A DNA stretch of 64,000 nucleotides, from NCBI GenBank assembly GCA_037693485.1, contig CM075346.1:127522001-127586000 (forward strand), given 5' to 3'. This DNA comes from Kitagawia praeruptora. Its lineage: Eukaryota; Streptophyta; Magnoliopsida; Apiales; Apiaceae. The position numbers and the translations under genes are program-made. The notes below the pieces were generated by a model that saw only the letters and a list, made by a program, of their open reading frames with translations, was not told the origin of the DNA and did not search any database. Of this stretch, positions 1-11,132 are shown one piece after another; position 1 is the first letter of the stretch; each line of letters opens with the position of its first letter.

Positions 1-1118
1 ATTTAATTTAGCACACGATGTTATAAAAATCGGCTAAATCGATTCAAGAAAATAGCAGGTCAACCGATTCGTGATTTAAAAGATTATTCGATTAGGTAAT
101 TAGATGCTAAAAATGAGTATTCAAAAAATTGAATAATTATTCAAATTTTAAGAACCTAACCGAACAGAATCAATTTTAAAATTTTATACCTTTAACACAC
201 ATCTTATATTTGCAAGCTTTTCCGATAACACGAGTTCGAGAATTCCTAAAAGTTTCAAGTATGACATTGAGAAAATATGTTCATAAATTCAGATTTATAA
301 GAACTTCCAAGCTAAAAGTCACTAAGATAATTATACTTTCTTCTACATTTGTGACACTTGATCGCAACTCTTAGTGGAATGACTATTTTTTTTTTTTTTT
401 TGACAAAAAGTGGAATGACTAGTTAACATTTAACAACCGCTTCTGTGGCATATACTCCAAAGAGTACATCTCAATCAAATTCAATCCAAAATATATACAA
501 CTATTTTTGTCTTTCACCCTTCACTAATTTAAGTACATAATAGCTCGTTTTTAATGTGGTTTTACAAAATTTCTAAAAATAGAGTAAACACCTCTTGGAT
601 TCAATAGCCAGCAAATGAACAAATATATATCTCTAACTTAAGAATGGGTGGTGCAGAATAATTTAATAATATATACATTGATTCGATTTATTTTTTACTA
701 TATAGTAGTCCTATCATCTTTTCTGATATGTAATTTCCTGGGTCAATTAAATAGGCATGTCAAGCAGGCTTGGATTTATTTTACTAAATTCTAATGTCAT
801 GATGGCCCATACTAGTTACTGATATTTTTAAATATTATTATAGGGCACTACGTATGGCAGTTGAAGAACTGGAACCCAGCAAATTAATTAATAAATAATT
901 TTTTTGCAAAATATTTTATAGGTCACGGGTTGAATTTAACATCCTGCAAGGGTATCTAACAAATATAAACAAAATGTTTTAAATATAATATACACCACTT
1001 GTTGGATTTCAATTGAAGCATCTTTGTTGAATCATTTAGCTGCAGTATCTATATCTTGTTTGAATAAATTTTGGTGAAAAACACAGTTGTTGCTCCTGAA
1101 TTCATTAAGAAAGTAGTA
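1..1118. other. AT-rich intergenic DNA
   Basis: No ORF with coding character and no RNA gene is visible here. The only recognisable structure is the micro poly(A) insertion at 373-421, listed separately. Confidence 0.6.
373..421 (-). mobile_element. Micro poly(A) insertion with 13-bp TSD
   Basis: The direct repeat AGTGGAATGACTA (373-385 and 409-421) brackets 23 bp that read, on the minus strand, TTTTGTCA followed by a run of A. A poly(A) tail plus a long target duplication is the mark of LINE-type target-primed reverse transcription, but almost no element body is left. The same TTTTGTCA-poly(A) end closes the LINE-derived insertion at 10256-11115. Confidence 0.7.
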
Positions 1119-1391
1119 CTCCCTCCCCGTCCCATTTTACATGTCCTTTTTATAAAAAACACACATATTGAGGTAAAGATTATTTGAATAATATTTTCCA
1201 ACGAATACCCTTATTAAATACATTGAAAAATGAGAATAGAGTTAAGTTTGAAAAAGTCAAATTTTAGATATAATAAATGTAGGGATAGTTTTGTAAAATT
1301 ACCCTTAAATTTGCATTGAAAGAAGAAAAAAACATGTAATTTAGGACAAATTTATTTTACAAAAGAAACATGTATTTTGGAACGGAGCGAG
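1119..1391. mobile_element. Stowaway-like MITE
   Basis: A 273-bp non-coding element begins CTCCCTCCCCGTCCCATTTT and ends with an imperfect inverted copy (ending GGAACGGAGCGAG). TA dinucleotides flank it at 1117-1118 and 1392-1393. CTCCCTCCGTCCC-type termini and TA target duplications are typical of Tc1/mariner Stowaway MITEs. The terminal inverted repeats stay similar for roughly 30 bp. Confidence 0.8.
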
Positions 1392-3513
1392 TAATACTTT
1401 TTTTGTCAACGTATTCCTAATAGGCATATGATTGTCATGGACCCGCTCTTGAATATATTTATTACTCATCATTTTATGTTCGAATTTTATTTATATATAT
1501 TGGAGTTAACAAACTTATTAATATAAACCTCCATATTTACGAAATAAAATTTTAGTACAAATATAAGTTGAGCTTGAAAAAATATAAATTAGCAGCATGC
1601 CAACAAATATAGAAAAAATATATATTTTTGTTACATCAGCATGTCAGCCATGGCTAAGGTGTAATTCATAAATTAATTAGATGTTTTCAACACATTAAAA
1701 GAATATATTAGTTTCCACTTTCCATCAATATATCAGCCATGGATAAGATGTAATTTTAAATAAAATAATTACGTATAGGATATAACGGAATAATTTGGGT
1801 TCAATAATTCAATTGAACCAACATGTATGCTTTACCTTCCTACCTAGGCCTTCTAACGTAAAAAAAATAAACCAAAAACACCATTGTTGAACTACTTAAT
1901 TTTAGGAGTTAGTGTTATTCTGTGTACCAATGTTGGACTTCCTAATTTTAAGATTATTCAAAAGTGTTCAGATAAGAAGGAATATTAAGTCGAATTCACA
2001 CAAAATTTGGCATTATTTATCAAGTTCAATTTGAACCCGACAAAACTTCTTGTTCAAATCTAACTGGTTGAACATTTCAGGGAGGAGAACAAAAACAAGG
2101 TGCAGTTAAAAGTTACAACCCTGCTGAAGAACTTGTGATGCATTTGCTAAAACTGCATTTTACTGGAGAATTCAGGCTTGCATTAGCTAAAACAACTGAG
2201 ACATGAAAATCAAATTAAGTTATGAAGTTGTGATGAGAATTAGACAACAAAGAATAAACAACGGAAACGAGACTGGAATATCAGAAGACAATGGTGCTAA
2301 AGAAACGAGACAAGTACATATTCAATTTGTGAAATGAAATTCTGACAGCATAGAAGTCGTGTGTAAAAAAGAGGCAAACGGGGAAATACCAAGAAAAGAT
2401 GGAAGCAGCTTAGAATGGACAGCATGATTTGGTATTAGAAGATGACAAATTGCAAATGAATCATAGGAGAATGTAGAGAAAAGGTCGTTCTATTACACAT
2501 TTTGTAATCTCTCACAAGTTTAGAATTAAACAAGATCAATAATTGTCATACTAACTCTCATGAGCTATTTCATTCCAACCTCATTCACCCATCCCCAAGC
2601 ATGCAACATATACATTTGAAACTGTCATATGGGATAAATAAACAATTGCCAAGACCTAATGGTTCTTTCCATTTCACCCTCACTGCAATTGTCCATATAC
2701 GACACGTTCATCATCTCAGTTATTACCCCAACAGTGTAACAACGTTGCCAAAAAAAAAAAGAGAGGCGACAATTTGCATACAACTAGAGTAATGACGATG
2801 CTACAAGTTTCTAAAAACGATAAAGTCAATTAAGAAATTGTTGCTTAAGGAAAGAGTCAATTACCAAGGAAGATCAAGCCAGCTACCTTCTGTACTACAC
2901 GTACAGACTGTCATAAATACTTGCCAACTCAAGTTAAATGCTCAAACAAAAATTAGAACGGGCTCTAGGATCTGGGATATGGTTTTACATTTTCACTTCA
3001 ACAAACCACTAAAACCACAAACCAAACAAAGCAACTAAAGTTCAGTACCTTCATGGGACAACTTACAATTAATCCAACAGTGTTCTATGCACAAGTAGTA
3101 CCACTAGACTCTTTCAGCTAAATATATAAATAAGAGGGACCCTAATCATTAATTCACGGCATGATTCTGAACTCTAAACGCTAATTTAAATTAAAAAAAG
3201 AAAACTAGAAATCCAAATTTCACCGCATGTACAAGGTACATGAACTATGCAGACAAAAACCACAACATATTATTGGAAATCCTTTTAACAAATTTAACCA
3301 CAAAGAATGTCTTCAATATTTGCCATTTAACAGACAAAATTATAAGAGCCCAGGAAAGCAATCTCATAAAGCAACAAGTCAATGACAAAGAAACCATGCA
3401 TGTCCAACATCATATATTCATGTTCCAATTCCCAAATGAGCCATTAACAAAGAAAACTACTGCAGTATACACTAGCTATGCCGTGCGATAAATGATTCAT
3501 TTCATATTTTGTA
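1392..3513. other. Intergenic DNA, no gene recognised
   Basis: The short ORFs here (61-83 codons) look random. A 23-bp imperfect direct repeat beginning TCAGCCATGG occurs near 1643 and 1733. A run of A at about 2750 has no detectable target duplication. Confidence 0.5.
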
Positions 3514-3878
3514 CTCCCTCCTTTCCTCAAAATCTAGAGGCATGTGATGTAAACTTTTTAAGAAAATAAGAAACCTACTTTTTCTCCCCTTGTTGGCTAT
3601 TTTAACCTCCAAATTTTTTAAGACGTGCTACATTTTATAACTTTTGTGGTTTGACTGAATAACTATTCTTTCAAAAATTACTAAAAATATCTATAAAAAA
3701 GCATTATCAGCTATCCCTCAAAGTTAGTTCTTATTTATACGTCGTTCTAAATTTTCACCATTATAACTTTTACATCTATTTCATTTTTTCTACCACCATG
3801 AATTCTCAAAACACGCCCGAACTAATTTTTGATCTCAATGAGATGTCAAACTGTTCATATTTTATTGATTTGAATGAA

Positions 3879-3895
3879 CCCCCCCCCCCCCCCCC
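3879..3895. repeat. 17-nt poly-C run
   Basis: An uninterrupted run of 17 C lies in the left arm of the foldback element. The corresponding part of the right arm (around 4215) carries only five G before an interruption, so the run expanded after the arms formed, or is an assembly weak spot. Confidence 0.8.
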
Positions 3896-4415
3896 ACCTT
3901 CACTTCCGATGAAATTCTTCCATTTGAAACTTAACAAACTGTACTAAAGATGTTGAAAACATTTACATATCTTGTCATTGCATTCCAAGTAAGTTTGCAC
4001 TTAAATTATTTTATATTTTAACCCACATTTTTTCTTATGCTTCAAATCATCTCTCTTCACAAAATTTGAACATAAGAAAAAAAATGTTAAAATAAAAAAT
4101 AATTTGAATGCAAACTTACTTGGAATGCAATGACAAAATATGTAAATATTCAACATCTTTTGTATAGTTTGTTAGGTTTAGGTTCTAAGTCGAAGATTTT
4201 TTTCATAAGGTGAAGTTGGGGGTGGAGGTTCTTTCAGATCATGATGAGTTTGGCATCTCATGAAATTAAAAAAAGGTTGGGCTTGTTTTGAGAATTTATG
4301 GTGTTAAAAAAATGAAATAGAAGTAAAAGTTATAGTGTTGAAAACTTATAAAAGTGTATAAATATGAAAAAACTACGAGGAATAGTGGATGATGTATTTT
4401 TATTGATATCTTTTA

Positions 4416-4666
4416 CTTCATCCGTCCCATCCAATTGTTTACACTTTTCAAGAAGTGTCCGGCCCGCATTTTAAGGTGCATTTTAAGGATAGGTTCATAA
4501 CTTATTTTTAAAATTTTATTTTCTTGTATAAAAATATAAACATTAAATTTTTATACAAGAAAAGAAAAATTTTAAAATAAGTTATGGAACTATCCTTAAA
4601 ATGCACCTTCAAATGCGTGCTAGACACCTCTTGAAAAGTGTAAACAATTGGATGAGACGGAGGGAG
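4416..4666. mobile_element. Nested Stowaway-like MITE
   Basis: A 251-bp near-palindrome with termini CTTCATCCGTCCCATCC and, inverted, CTCCCTCCGTCTCATCC, flanked by TA (4414-4415, 4667-4668). The arms share CAATTGTTTACACTTTTCAAGA and meet in the AT-rich centre near 4540. It lies in the right half of the foldback element, so it inserted later. Non-coding. Confidence 0.8.
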
Positions 4667-4830
4667 TATAATTTTTTTTAAAAAAGGTATCCACTTAAAC
4701 AACAAAAGTTACAAAAAGTTAGCGCATGCTAAAAATTTTGGAAGTTATTATAGTCAACAAGGTAGGAAAAGGTAGGTTTCTTATTTTCTTAAAATTTCAC
4801 ATACTACAAGTCTTGGAGGACCGGACGGGG

Positions 4831-7124
4831 TACATATAAATTGGGCTTTCAGCCTACAGATGACAATTGACAACCTCCTCATTGAATCTAGTTTCCTTTT
4901 ACTAATTTTAATTGTTAAGACTTTTTAAATGGTTAAAATATATAGAATAATATTTAAGATTCTATTATAATTAGTACCTGTAGATGTTAAATTCAAATCT
5001 TTTACCAGATTTATTTTCTAACTTTTTCAATTTTAATTTTTTGGCTAATATATTACATATTATAGTAGTAGATAAGGTTAGACATTTATATTACATTATA
5101 ACTGGCAGTTGTCAATGTTCGAATTCTAATTCTTGTTCATTCGTGGTGACAATCTCCTTGTCAGACATAAGGTCCAACTATTTTTACAAAATTTTTTGAT
5201 TGAATTAGAAAGAGTATGTTATTTATTAATTAATAGATAAGACTAGGGTGTTTCATGTTTTATACTAAAAAAGATGACCGACGACCAATGAAAACCTCCT
5301 ACTCTTAATATATATAAAATATTTATGTAACGTTCCATTTACCTTAGCCAACACATGGTTTTTAAAGAATAAAGACTTGAAGATATCTCAAATATGCACA
5401 AAACAACTCTCAAATTTTTGAAGATCACCCATGTCATAACTCACAACAACTACTTAACCGTTATTTCAGAATAATCAAATCACAAGCAGTTCAAGTGCAT
5501 AGTTAAAAATTAAGGAGACAAATAACTTACATCATTGTATGAGCTTGGCATTAATCAAGAACTAATCTAGCTATGGATCAAAAGCAACAAGCTGAATCAA
5601 AAAGTATGGAGGTAAAGCCATGCCCTTGGTAAGAGTGCCCCACAAGGTAGTACGGTACGCACCGCTGATAATTCGAATTTACAGGTAGCATTTTACAGTC
5701 ATACAAGGGAAAGGACCAGAGGATGATAGATAACCAGCTAAGCTACACAAATTAGTTTAACCTAAGCTATATATTTATTCACAAAAACAATGTACAATGT
5801 TGTCACATACAAGTCACTGTCACTAACGTTTAATAAAGTTCCAGCCTACAATCATGATAGTTATCCTAGATTACTTAAGTTTTGCCTACCAAATCCATTA
5901 AATTACAGTCTTCCTATTAAACTCCAAAACTTTCAAATAGACCATCTAAATCATTCTTCGCTTCTTTTTTGTTAATTTTTTGACAAACATATCAGCTTAT
6001 CCAGGCCACGCTTGTTATTAGACGATAAGTTAGCAAAATTATATCTATGGTGATACCAGAACTAGGAATTGTAAAAACAATGGCTACTATGTCCCCAAAA
6101 AGCATCCTACACCACATAATAGGTTTGTTTATGGTGGCAGAGCAGATAGCAGAGGAAGAGCGTTAATGTGACTGAACAAATCTTGCTTCAAAGGAACTTA
6201 TGGTAGGCAAAACTATAATAAACATTCAAAGAAAACTTTCATGATTCTACCACTATCCTTGTGTTACTCTGAAGCAAAAGATCTGATCAACAGAACCAAA
6301 TAGATTTGATTAGCTGGAAAGTTTTAAAGTTAATGGGCTGGTATGAAGAATATTCTAGCTGCGGGAGTTTGTAATGTGTTTGGAGTTGATAATCTTGGTA
6401 CAAATTCCCTTGAATTTATAAAACCAACAAAGCATATTCATCTTTATCTTAAAGAATCGTTGACTACCTGAGTTATGTTGCTTATTTAGCTCCAAAGACT
6501 GTTGACCCTAATAAACACATTTTATATTCAGAGTATTTTGTACTAAAAATAGTTCGAGTTCCACTTAGTTTGAGCTCCACTCGCAACATCCATATGAGAT
6601 TTACAATATTGCTTGATAGATCTTACTTCCATATCAAATAGTCAATATGGTACCACCATTATGTTTAACAGAAACAGTAAGGTAAACGTTGAATTCACTG
6701 AGCAGGTCACTTTTAAACATCATTTGACTTGGTACACAAAAAGCCAACTAATCCTACATTTACAAAACTTAACTAATCCAAATTCATGAAAGAAACTTAT
6801 TTTATTTACTCTTATTTCCAGTCTGCAGGTAACATAGACAAGATACACATAAATCATCTCTAGGTAAACTCATAAAGTACTAGGAATCAAATTTTAAAAA
6901 GAAACACATTATCAACTTGTAATCAAAATGTACGTAAACCTAATCAGTCAGTTACACAATAAGTTGAATTTTATTGCTTCACATAAATCCATACAACGGA
7001 AAGAGGGGAAGATGTTATCATTAATAAACTATCGGAACACGCACAAACAAACGAAATTTATATACAAACATTTCTCCAATAAACCATAAATTAGCATACT
7101 AACATTCCAATATCAGTAAATTCA
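4831..7124. other. Intergenic DNA downstream of the SRC2-like gene
   Basis: No coding region or RNA gene is recognised. The part nearest 7124 will include the 3' UTR of the minus-strand gene. A clear canonical AATAAA signal was not seen just downstream of its stop. Confidence 0.5.
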
Positions 7125-8018
7125 TCAATACTCACTTCGATAATCCTTGTACTCATCCCTAGCATTCAACTCCGTCTGAACACGATCCGCAATATTCTCC
7201 TCTTCATATTTCAACCCTTCCTCCAATGCCAAACCGCCAAGCGCCCCTGCTACAGCTCCCACCGCAAATCCACTTCCTAATCCCATTCTCGACGTCCTTT
7301 GTGGCGCATAATCCACAGGAGCACTAGGAGCTCCAGTGTACCTATGATCGTAATACGAAGGCCTAGGAGAAGGCAGTGGAGGTGGTAAAGCCTGCTGCTG
7401 TTGCGTAAAATAACTCGGGTAATAACCCGAATAAGGATCCGAATAGTATCCATACGAATGCTGAGGCGGTGGAGGAGGAGAATGAATCGGAGGAACCTGA
7501 ACCGGAGGGTAGCCACGTGGACCACCGGAAAGAGGAGGGGCAGAAGAGTAATAAAACCCACTCTGAGGGGCATTATGGTAATCTGGCACATTACGTTCTT
7601 TAATTGATAGCTTCAATCGGATCTTCCCTTGTGGCCGACCCGAGGGGCGTCTGAGTTCAAACGTTCTGAGTTTAACCGAGTCATCCGAGTCAGCCGAGTC
7701 AACAAGGTTTTTAATCGGGAACCGGAGAATCCCTACGAGCGGTTTAGCCGATTCCAGCGGTTTAGAGTGAAAGATTTCTAGAGTGAGGACTGAATCGAGA
7801 GGGGAGAGAGTGAGGGGGAGAGTAAATTGTTCGTTCCAAACGGGTCGGGTCGACCCGGAATCGTCGGATTTGGTAGCGAGACGACGATCAGGGTCGGTCC
7901 AGAAGATGACGTAGGGCTTGAGTGGGCCGGTACGCCAGTTGACGTTTTTGAGGTGCTTGGCAGAGACGATTGTTATGTCCAGATCGAGTGGGCGTGGAGA
8001 TGGACGCGAGGTGGACAT
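7125..8018 (-). CDS. SRC2-like C2-domain protein
   Basis: A 297-aa intronless ORF. Residues about 10-130 form a C2 domain: LDITIVSAKHLKNVNW, KPYVIFWTDPD and the conserved TRPVWNEQFTLPL, ending in GRPQGKIRLKLSI. C2 domains bind phospholipids, often with Ca2+, but the usual DPYV aspartate of loop 1 is replaced (LKPYV), so calcium dependence is uncertain. Residues about 145-240 are rich in Pro, Tyr and Gln. Residues about 245-270 form a Gly/Ala hydrophobic stretch (GLGSGFAVGAVAGALGG) followed by an acidic tail. This layout is that of the plant SRC2 (soybean gene regulated by cold 2) family, membrane-associated proteins linked to stress responses. The first ATG follows a CA-rich leader; an AT-rich TATA-like stretch lies about 110 bp upstream. 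Length is normal and there are no breaks. Confidence 0.9.
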   Translation of the reverse strand: MSTSRPSPRPLDLDITIVSAKHLKNVNWRTGPLKPYVIFWTDPDRRLATKSDDSGSTRPVWNEQFTLPLTLSPLDSVLTLEIFHSKPLESAKPLVGILRFPIKNLVDSADSDDSVKLRTFELRRPSGRPQGKIRLKLSIKERNVPDYHNAPQSGFYYSSAPPLSGGPRGYPPVQVPPIHSPPPPPQHSYGYYSDPYSGYYPSYFTQQQQALPPPLPSPRPSYYDHRYTGAPSAPVDYAPQRTSRMGLGSGFAVGAVAGALGGLALEEGLKYEEENIADRVQTELNARDEYKDYRSEY

Positions 8019-8530
8019 TGTGTGTGTGTTTGGGTTAGAGAAGGAAGGAGTGGTGTTTTTTTTCTAGTGAAAATTTTACGAAGAAAAGGGGCCTGGGGGA
8101 ATATGTTTTGTGTGGATCTTTTTGGCTTTTCATAAATATTAAAACAAAATTAAAAGAGAAAATTATTTTTTATAGAAAATGATTTTTTTTCTTTTCAAAA
8201 TAGATTTTTTTTAAATAAACAATATTTTATAATGTTTTCCTGGAACATTTTTTTCCCACGAATTTTACGAAAGCTTTTTTTAAAGAATTTTTTCTCATGA
8301 AAGTTTTTACCGAAAACTTCTTTAAAAATAATTCCTGATAAAATTTCCATGAAAAAACTGTTTTATCAACTTTTTTTGAAAATAATTTGCACATAAATTT
8401 TTCATAGAAAACACTAGGGATAATCTCAAAACTACCCGTCCTTCAAATTATTTTTTAAAAATACTACCATTTTTAACTATTTATATAAAAACACCTTTCT
8501 TTAAAATTCTTTTTTTTTTAAATACGTTTT

Positions 8531-8588
8531 GCAACCTCATTTGCAACTTCAGGGCGGCGCTAGCCGTGTAAGTTGCAAATGAGGTTGC
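8531..8588. repeat. Perfect 19-bp inverted repeat (hairpin)
   Basis: GCAACCTCATTTGCAACTT at 8531-8549 is matched exactly by its reverse complement at 8570-8588, with a 20-nt GC-rich spacer. The arm sequence recurs as direct copies further right (near 8617-8635), giving a cluster. Confidence 0.85.
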
Positions 8589-8800
8589 CGCAAAAGTTGC
8601 AACTGAAAACTGAAAGTTGCAAATGAGGTTGCAACTGAAAACTGGAAGTTGCAAAAGTTGCAACTGAAAATTCATCTGCTCCCCTATATATCATCGAAGT
8701 TGCATATTAGGTTGCATATGATGTTGTAATGTTGCATAGCAACCTCATACGCAACCGAAAACTGAAAACTAGAAGTTGCAACTTACAGTTTTCAGTTGTC
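8589..8800. repeat. Cluster of GTTGCAACTGAAAACTG short repeats
   Basis: AGTTGCAA and AACTGAAAACT motifs recur at least five times in both orientations between 8589 and 8800, with GTTGCAAATGAGGTTGC repeated. Units are irregularly spaced, so it is not a simple microsatellite. It may be an old MITE with expanded subterminal repeats. Confidence 0.6.
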
Positions 8801-9436
8801 ATTTTCGACCAATTTTTTTTGAAATATATATATATGGGTAAGGTTCTAGGGAGAACCTTCTTATCAAGAGAACCAGAGAACTCAATCCTGACCATTCAAA
8901 ATGAAGATCTTTAAAAAATCAAATATACAAAGGTGTATAATGGCAGTGATGTAAATACAATCAATAAGCAATGTTATTTTCTTTGTATAAATCTTACAAT
9001 ATACGGCCTAGACTAATTTATTTATGAAATCTGTACTTCATAAAATATTTGATTGAATATATGGATCTTTTTAACTTTGGAAACGAATCCTTGATTGACT
9101 TTAGTTTTCTATAATGCTTTACGATATACACTGATTGAATTTTACGACATTATCAAACCTCTAAAACAAGATAGATAGAAAATCATACAAGTGTGAAGAA
9201 AAACCTAGGAGAACACACATAGAACTTTGAAATCTTATGGTATGTAGTTTTGATTTTTGGTTTATATAAATTGTTGATTTTTAACGAACACTAAAAAGAA
9301 TCTTTCTGTGGTTTATGTTATGCAGTTTTATCATGCAATCGTCATTAAGACCAGACTTGTCACAAAAAGATGGTGAAAACAATCGCAATTTAGTTTCAGA
9401 CCAGAACTACTATCAGAAGTTTTATTGTTTCTAACT

Positions 9437-10238
9437 GAAGAACATAAAAGATTGGATCAAAGCAGCGGGATTTGGTTTAGTACTGATGTTTAGAACAAAT
9501 GATTGTCCAAGCGATATAAGTTATATGTTGCTTAAGTGTTATGAACCAGAATCTTCTACACTTAATGTTAATGGGCGGATTCTTAAGTTTGGTGAAGAAG
9601 ATGTGAATAATATTCTTGGTCTACCAAGAGGGTTGATAGATGTTCACTTTTATTAATGGAAATAGCGTCATGGATAGATGGAAATCACAATACCAGAATC
9701 ACAACAATCCTGATAAAATATTGCTTCGGACGATTTGTAGTGCAATAGGATTGAAAGATGAATTGGACGAGGATTTCAAGCTAAATTTTATTCTTCTGAT
9801 GAGCAATATTCTTATCCAAGGTTCTGATGCACCATATGTTAATACGAAAATTGTTTAGTTTGGAGGGGACCTTGATCGGTGTTTTGAATATAACTGGTGT
9901 AAATACTTACTAGTTTGTTTACAAGAATCTTGGATGAAATGGAATGTGGACCAAAGTCAAATACGTTTTACTGGATCGTTTCAATTTTAATTGTTAGTTA
10001 ATTTTGCCCCTTGATTTTATCACAGCATACACATTTTTACATTTTTACGTATAAGTAAAAAAAATTACTCACTGTACATATTTTTTGCAGTTTTTGGTTT
10101 GGAGCATCTTGCAGCAAGAAGTGAATTATCTCTATCAAATTTACCGGCATATTCAAAGTGGACAGATTCTGAAATGTTTAATTTTAAAATAGATAATGTT
10201 GACTATTATTTGTTTGTATCTTTTTCTATTAATGTGGA
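9437..10238 (+). pseudogene. Decayed plant mobile domain / Ulp1-associated gene
   Basis: The first segment (about 9437-9655) reads KDWIKAAGFGLVLMFRTN, then DISYMLLKCYEPESS and FGEEDVNNILGLPRG. A second segment in another frame (9640-9860) includes DEDFKLNFILLMSNILIQGS, and past a stop comes FEYNWCKYLLVCLQESWMKW. This order (GFG…, LGLPRG, YNWC-YLL) is that of the plant mobile domain / DUF1985-like proteins often carried with Ulp1-type proteases by Mutator-like elements. A third piece after a plausible acceptor (TTTTTTGCAG, 10081-10090) reads FGLEHLAARSELSL. A frameshift near 9645, a stop at about 9858 and the LINE just downstream show it is dead. The family assignment is from motif order. Confidence 0.55.
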
Positions 10239-10288
10239 ATGAAACGTTGAGTTATTTTTTTTTTTTGACAAAATGCAAATTCATATCA

Positions 10289-10816
10289 TTAAATTAAAAC
10301 AAGTCTAGCTGGGACAAATCCCCAACTGACAATGCAATCAGGTTGATAAACAATAAAGCGAGCTAAACAAATAACCGCATTGTTTCCAGACTGCTTAACA
10401 TACTGAATCCATGGATTCTTGAAATTGAAAATGAATACAAAGGCTTCTCGAGTAATCCAGCCAACATCGGTTCCGAAAATGGTAGCTTCACAATTGACCT
10501 TCACAATAGTTCCATGGCTGTTGCGGTGTTCAGGCGACTCAGTTGCAAAAACTAAGCAATGAGGAACAATAGTCCTCGAATAATGAACAACTATAATTTG
10601 TGAAAGGTGAGCACATGCGGTCACAACCATTCCAAGCATACCCCAGCTATCTACATGCCGGGATCCAGCTATAGACATGCCGAAAGTTCCAAGCATACCC
10701 CAGCTATCTACATGCCAGAATTCAGCTATAGACATGCCGAAAGTATAACTGATGTAGTAATCCAAATCTCCCAAAATTCCATCTAAATCATTCTCACTGA
10801 TAACACACAAACTCAC
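10289..10816 (-). pseudogene. LINE RNase H C-terminal remnant ORF
   Basis: A 175-codon ORF. The last ~75 residues resemble the RNase H end of plant L1-type LINEs: VKVNCEATIFGTDVGWITRE in place of the usual K-N-DA-F…-G-V-RD, and SGNNAVICLARFIVYQPDC in place of the usual R-GN-VAH-LAR. The acidic catalytic residue usual at the first site is changed (CEA), and most of the RNase H core is missing. The N-terminal half is low complexity and contains a translated 57-bp duplication. It may be translated but cannot support retrotransposition. Confidence 0.55.
10630..10743. repeat. 57-bp tandem duplication
   Basis: Two copies (10630-10686 and 10687-10743), differing at only a few positions, lie within the LINE-derived ORF. 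The length is a multiple of three, so the frame is kept and the protein repeats a FGMSIA…HVDSWGMLG unit. Confidence 0.85.
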
Positions 10817-11132
10817 ATAAAGCTAGACACACGCATAAAGCGAGAAAACACGAATAAAGCGAGACGAAAACAAAACACACATAGATCGATACGAAAGCAA
10901 AGCTAATCGATTTTATTGAATCTGGAAAAACAAGATCGAAAGAAAATGAGGGAGAAGGGAGGAGGGAGGAGAGAGGCGGAGGAAGAGAAAGGAGAGAGGC
11001 GGAGGGAAGAAAGAGTAGAGAGGCGTAGGGAGAGGGAGGGGGGAGGAGAGAGGCGAGAGGGGGGGAGAAGGGAGGGCGAAGGGGGAGGGGGGAAAAAGGG
11101 TCAGACGACTCTCATATGAAACGTTGAGTTAT

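Larger units (their letters stand above)
3514..4830. mobile_element. Foldback (long inverted-repeat) Stowaway-type element
   Basis: The ends are inverted copies: CTCCCTCCTTTCCTC at the left and, reversed, a matching terminus at 4830, with TA at 3512-3513 and 4831-4832. About 90 bp of each terminus align, including AAGAAAATAAGAAACCTAC. Inner arms also pair (for example 3950-4015 against 4090-4170), so much of the element forms one imperfect palindrome centred near 4050. No transposase is visible. A second MITE is nested at 4416-4666. Confidence 0.75.
8019..9436. other. Upstream region of the SRC2-like gene and repeats
   Basis: The first 150 bp probably hold the 5' UTR and core promoter of the minus-strand gene. 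From about 8450 the sequence is repetitive: GTTGCAA-type repeats (8531-8800), then a segment from about 8838 with the small palindrome GGTTCTAGGGAGAACC of the kind found in dispersed plant repeats. No gene is seen. Confidence 0.5.
10239..11132 (-). mobile_element. Internally deleted LINE with 17-bp TSD
   Basis: ATGAAACGTTGAGTTAT occurs at 10239-10255 and again at 11116-11132. The 860 bp between them end, on the minus strand, with TTTTGTCA and a poly(A) run (poly-T at 10256-10268), which is a LINE-type 3' end. The element's 5' part (10870-11115) is a CT-rich leader on the minus strand. Its 3' part encodes the tail of a LINE RNase H (see 10289-10816). Apurinic endonuclease and reverse transcriptase are absent, so a full-length LINE appears to have lost its middle before or during insertion. 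The presence of both ends argues against ordinary 5' truncation. Confidence 0.75.

Noticed and set aside
2750..2775. Poly(A) run after TTGCC as another micro-insertion
   Set aside because: No direct repeat flanks it.
7277..8135. ORFs overlapping the SRC2-like gene in other frames (7277-7591, 7401-7607, 7827-8135)
   Set aside because: They are shadows of a conserved coding sequence; their translations are low-complexity Arg/Leu- or Gly/Trp-rich.
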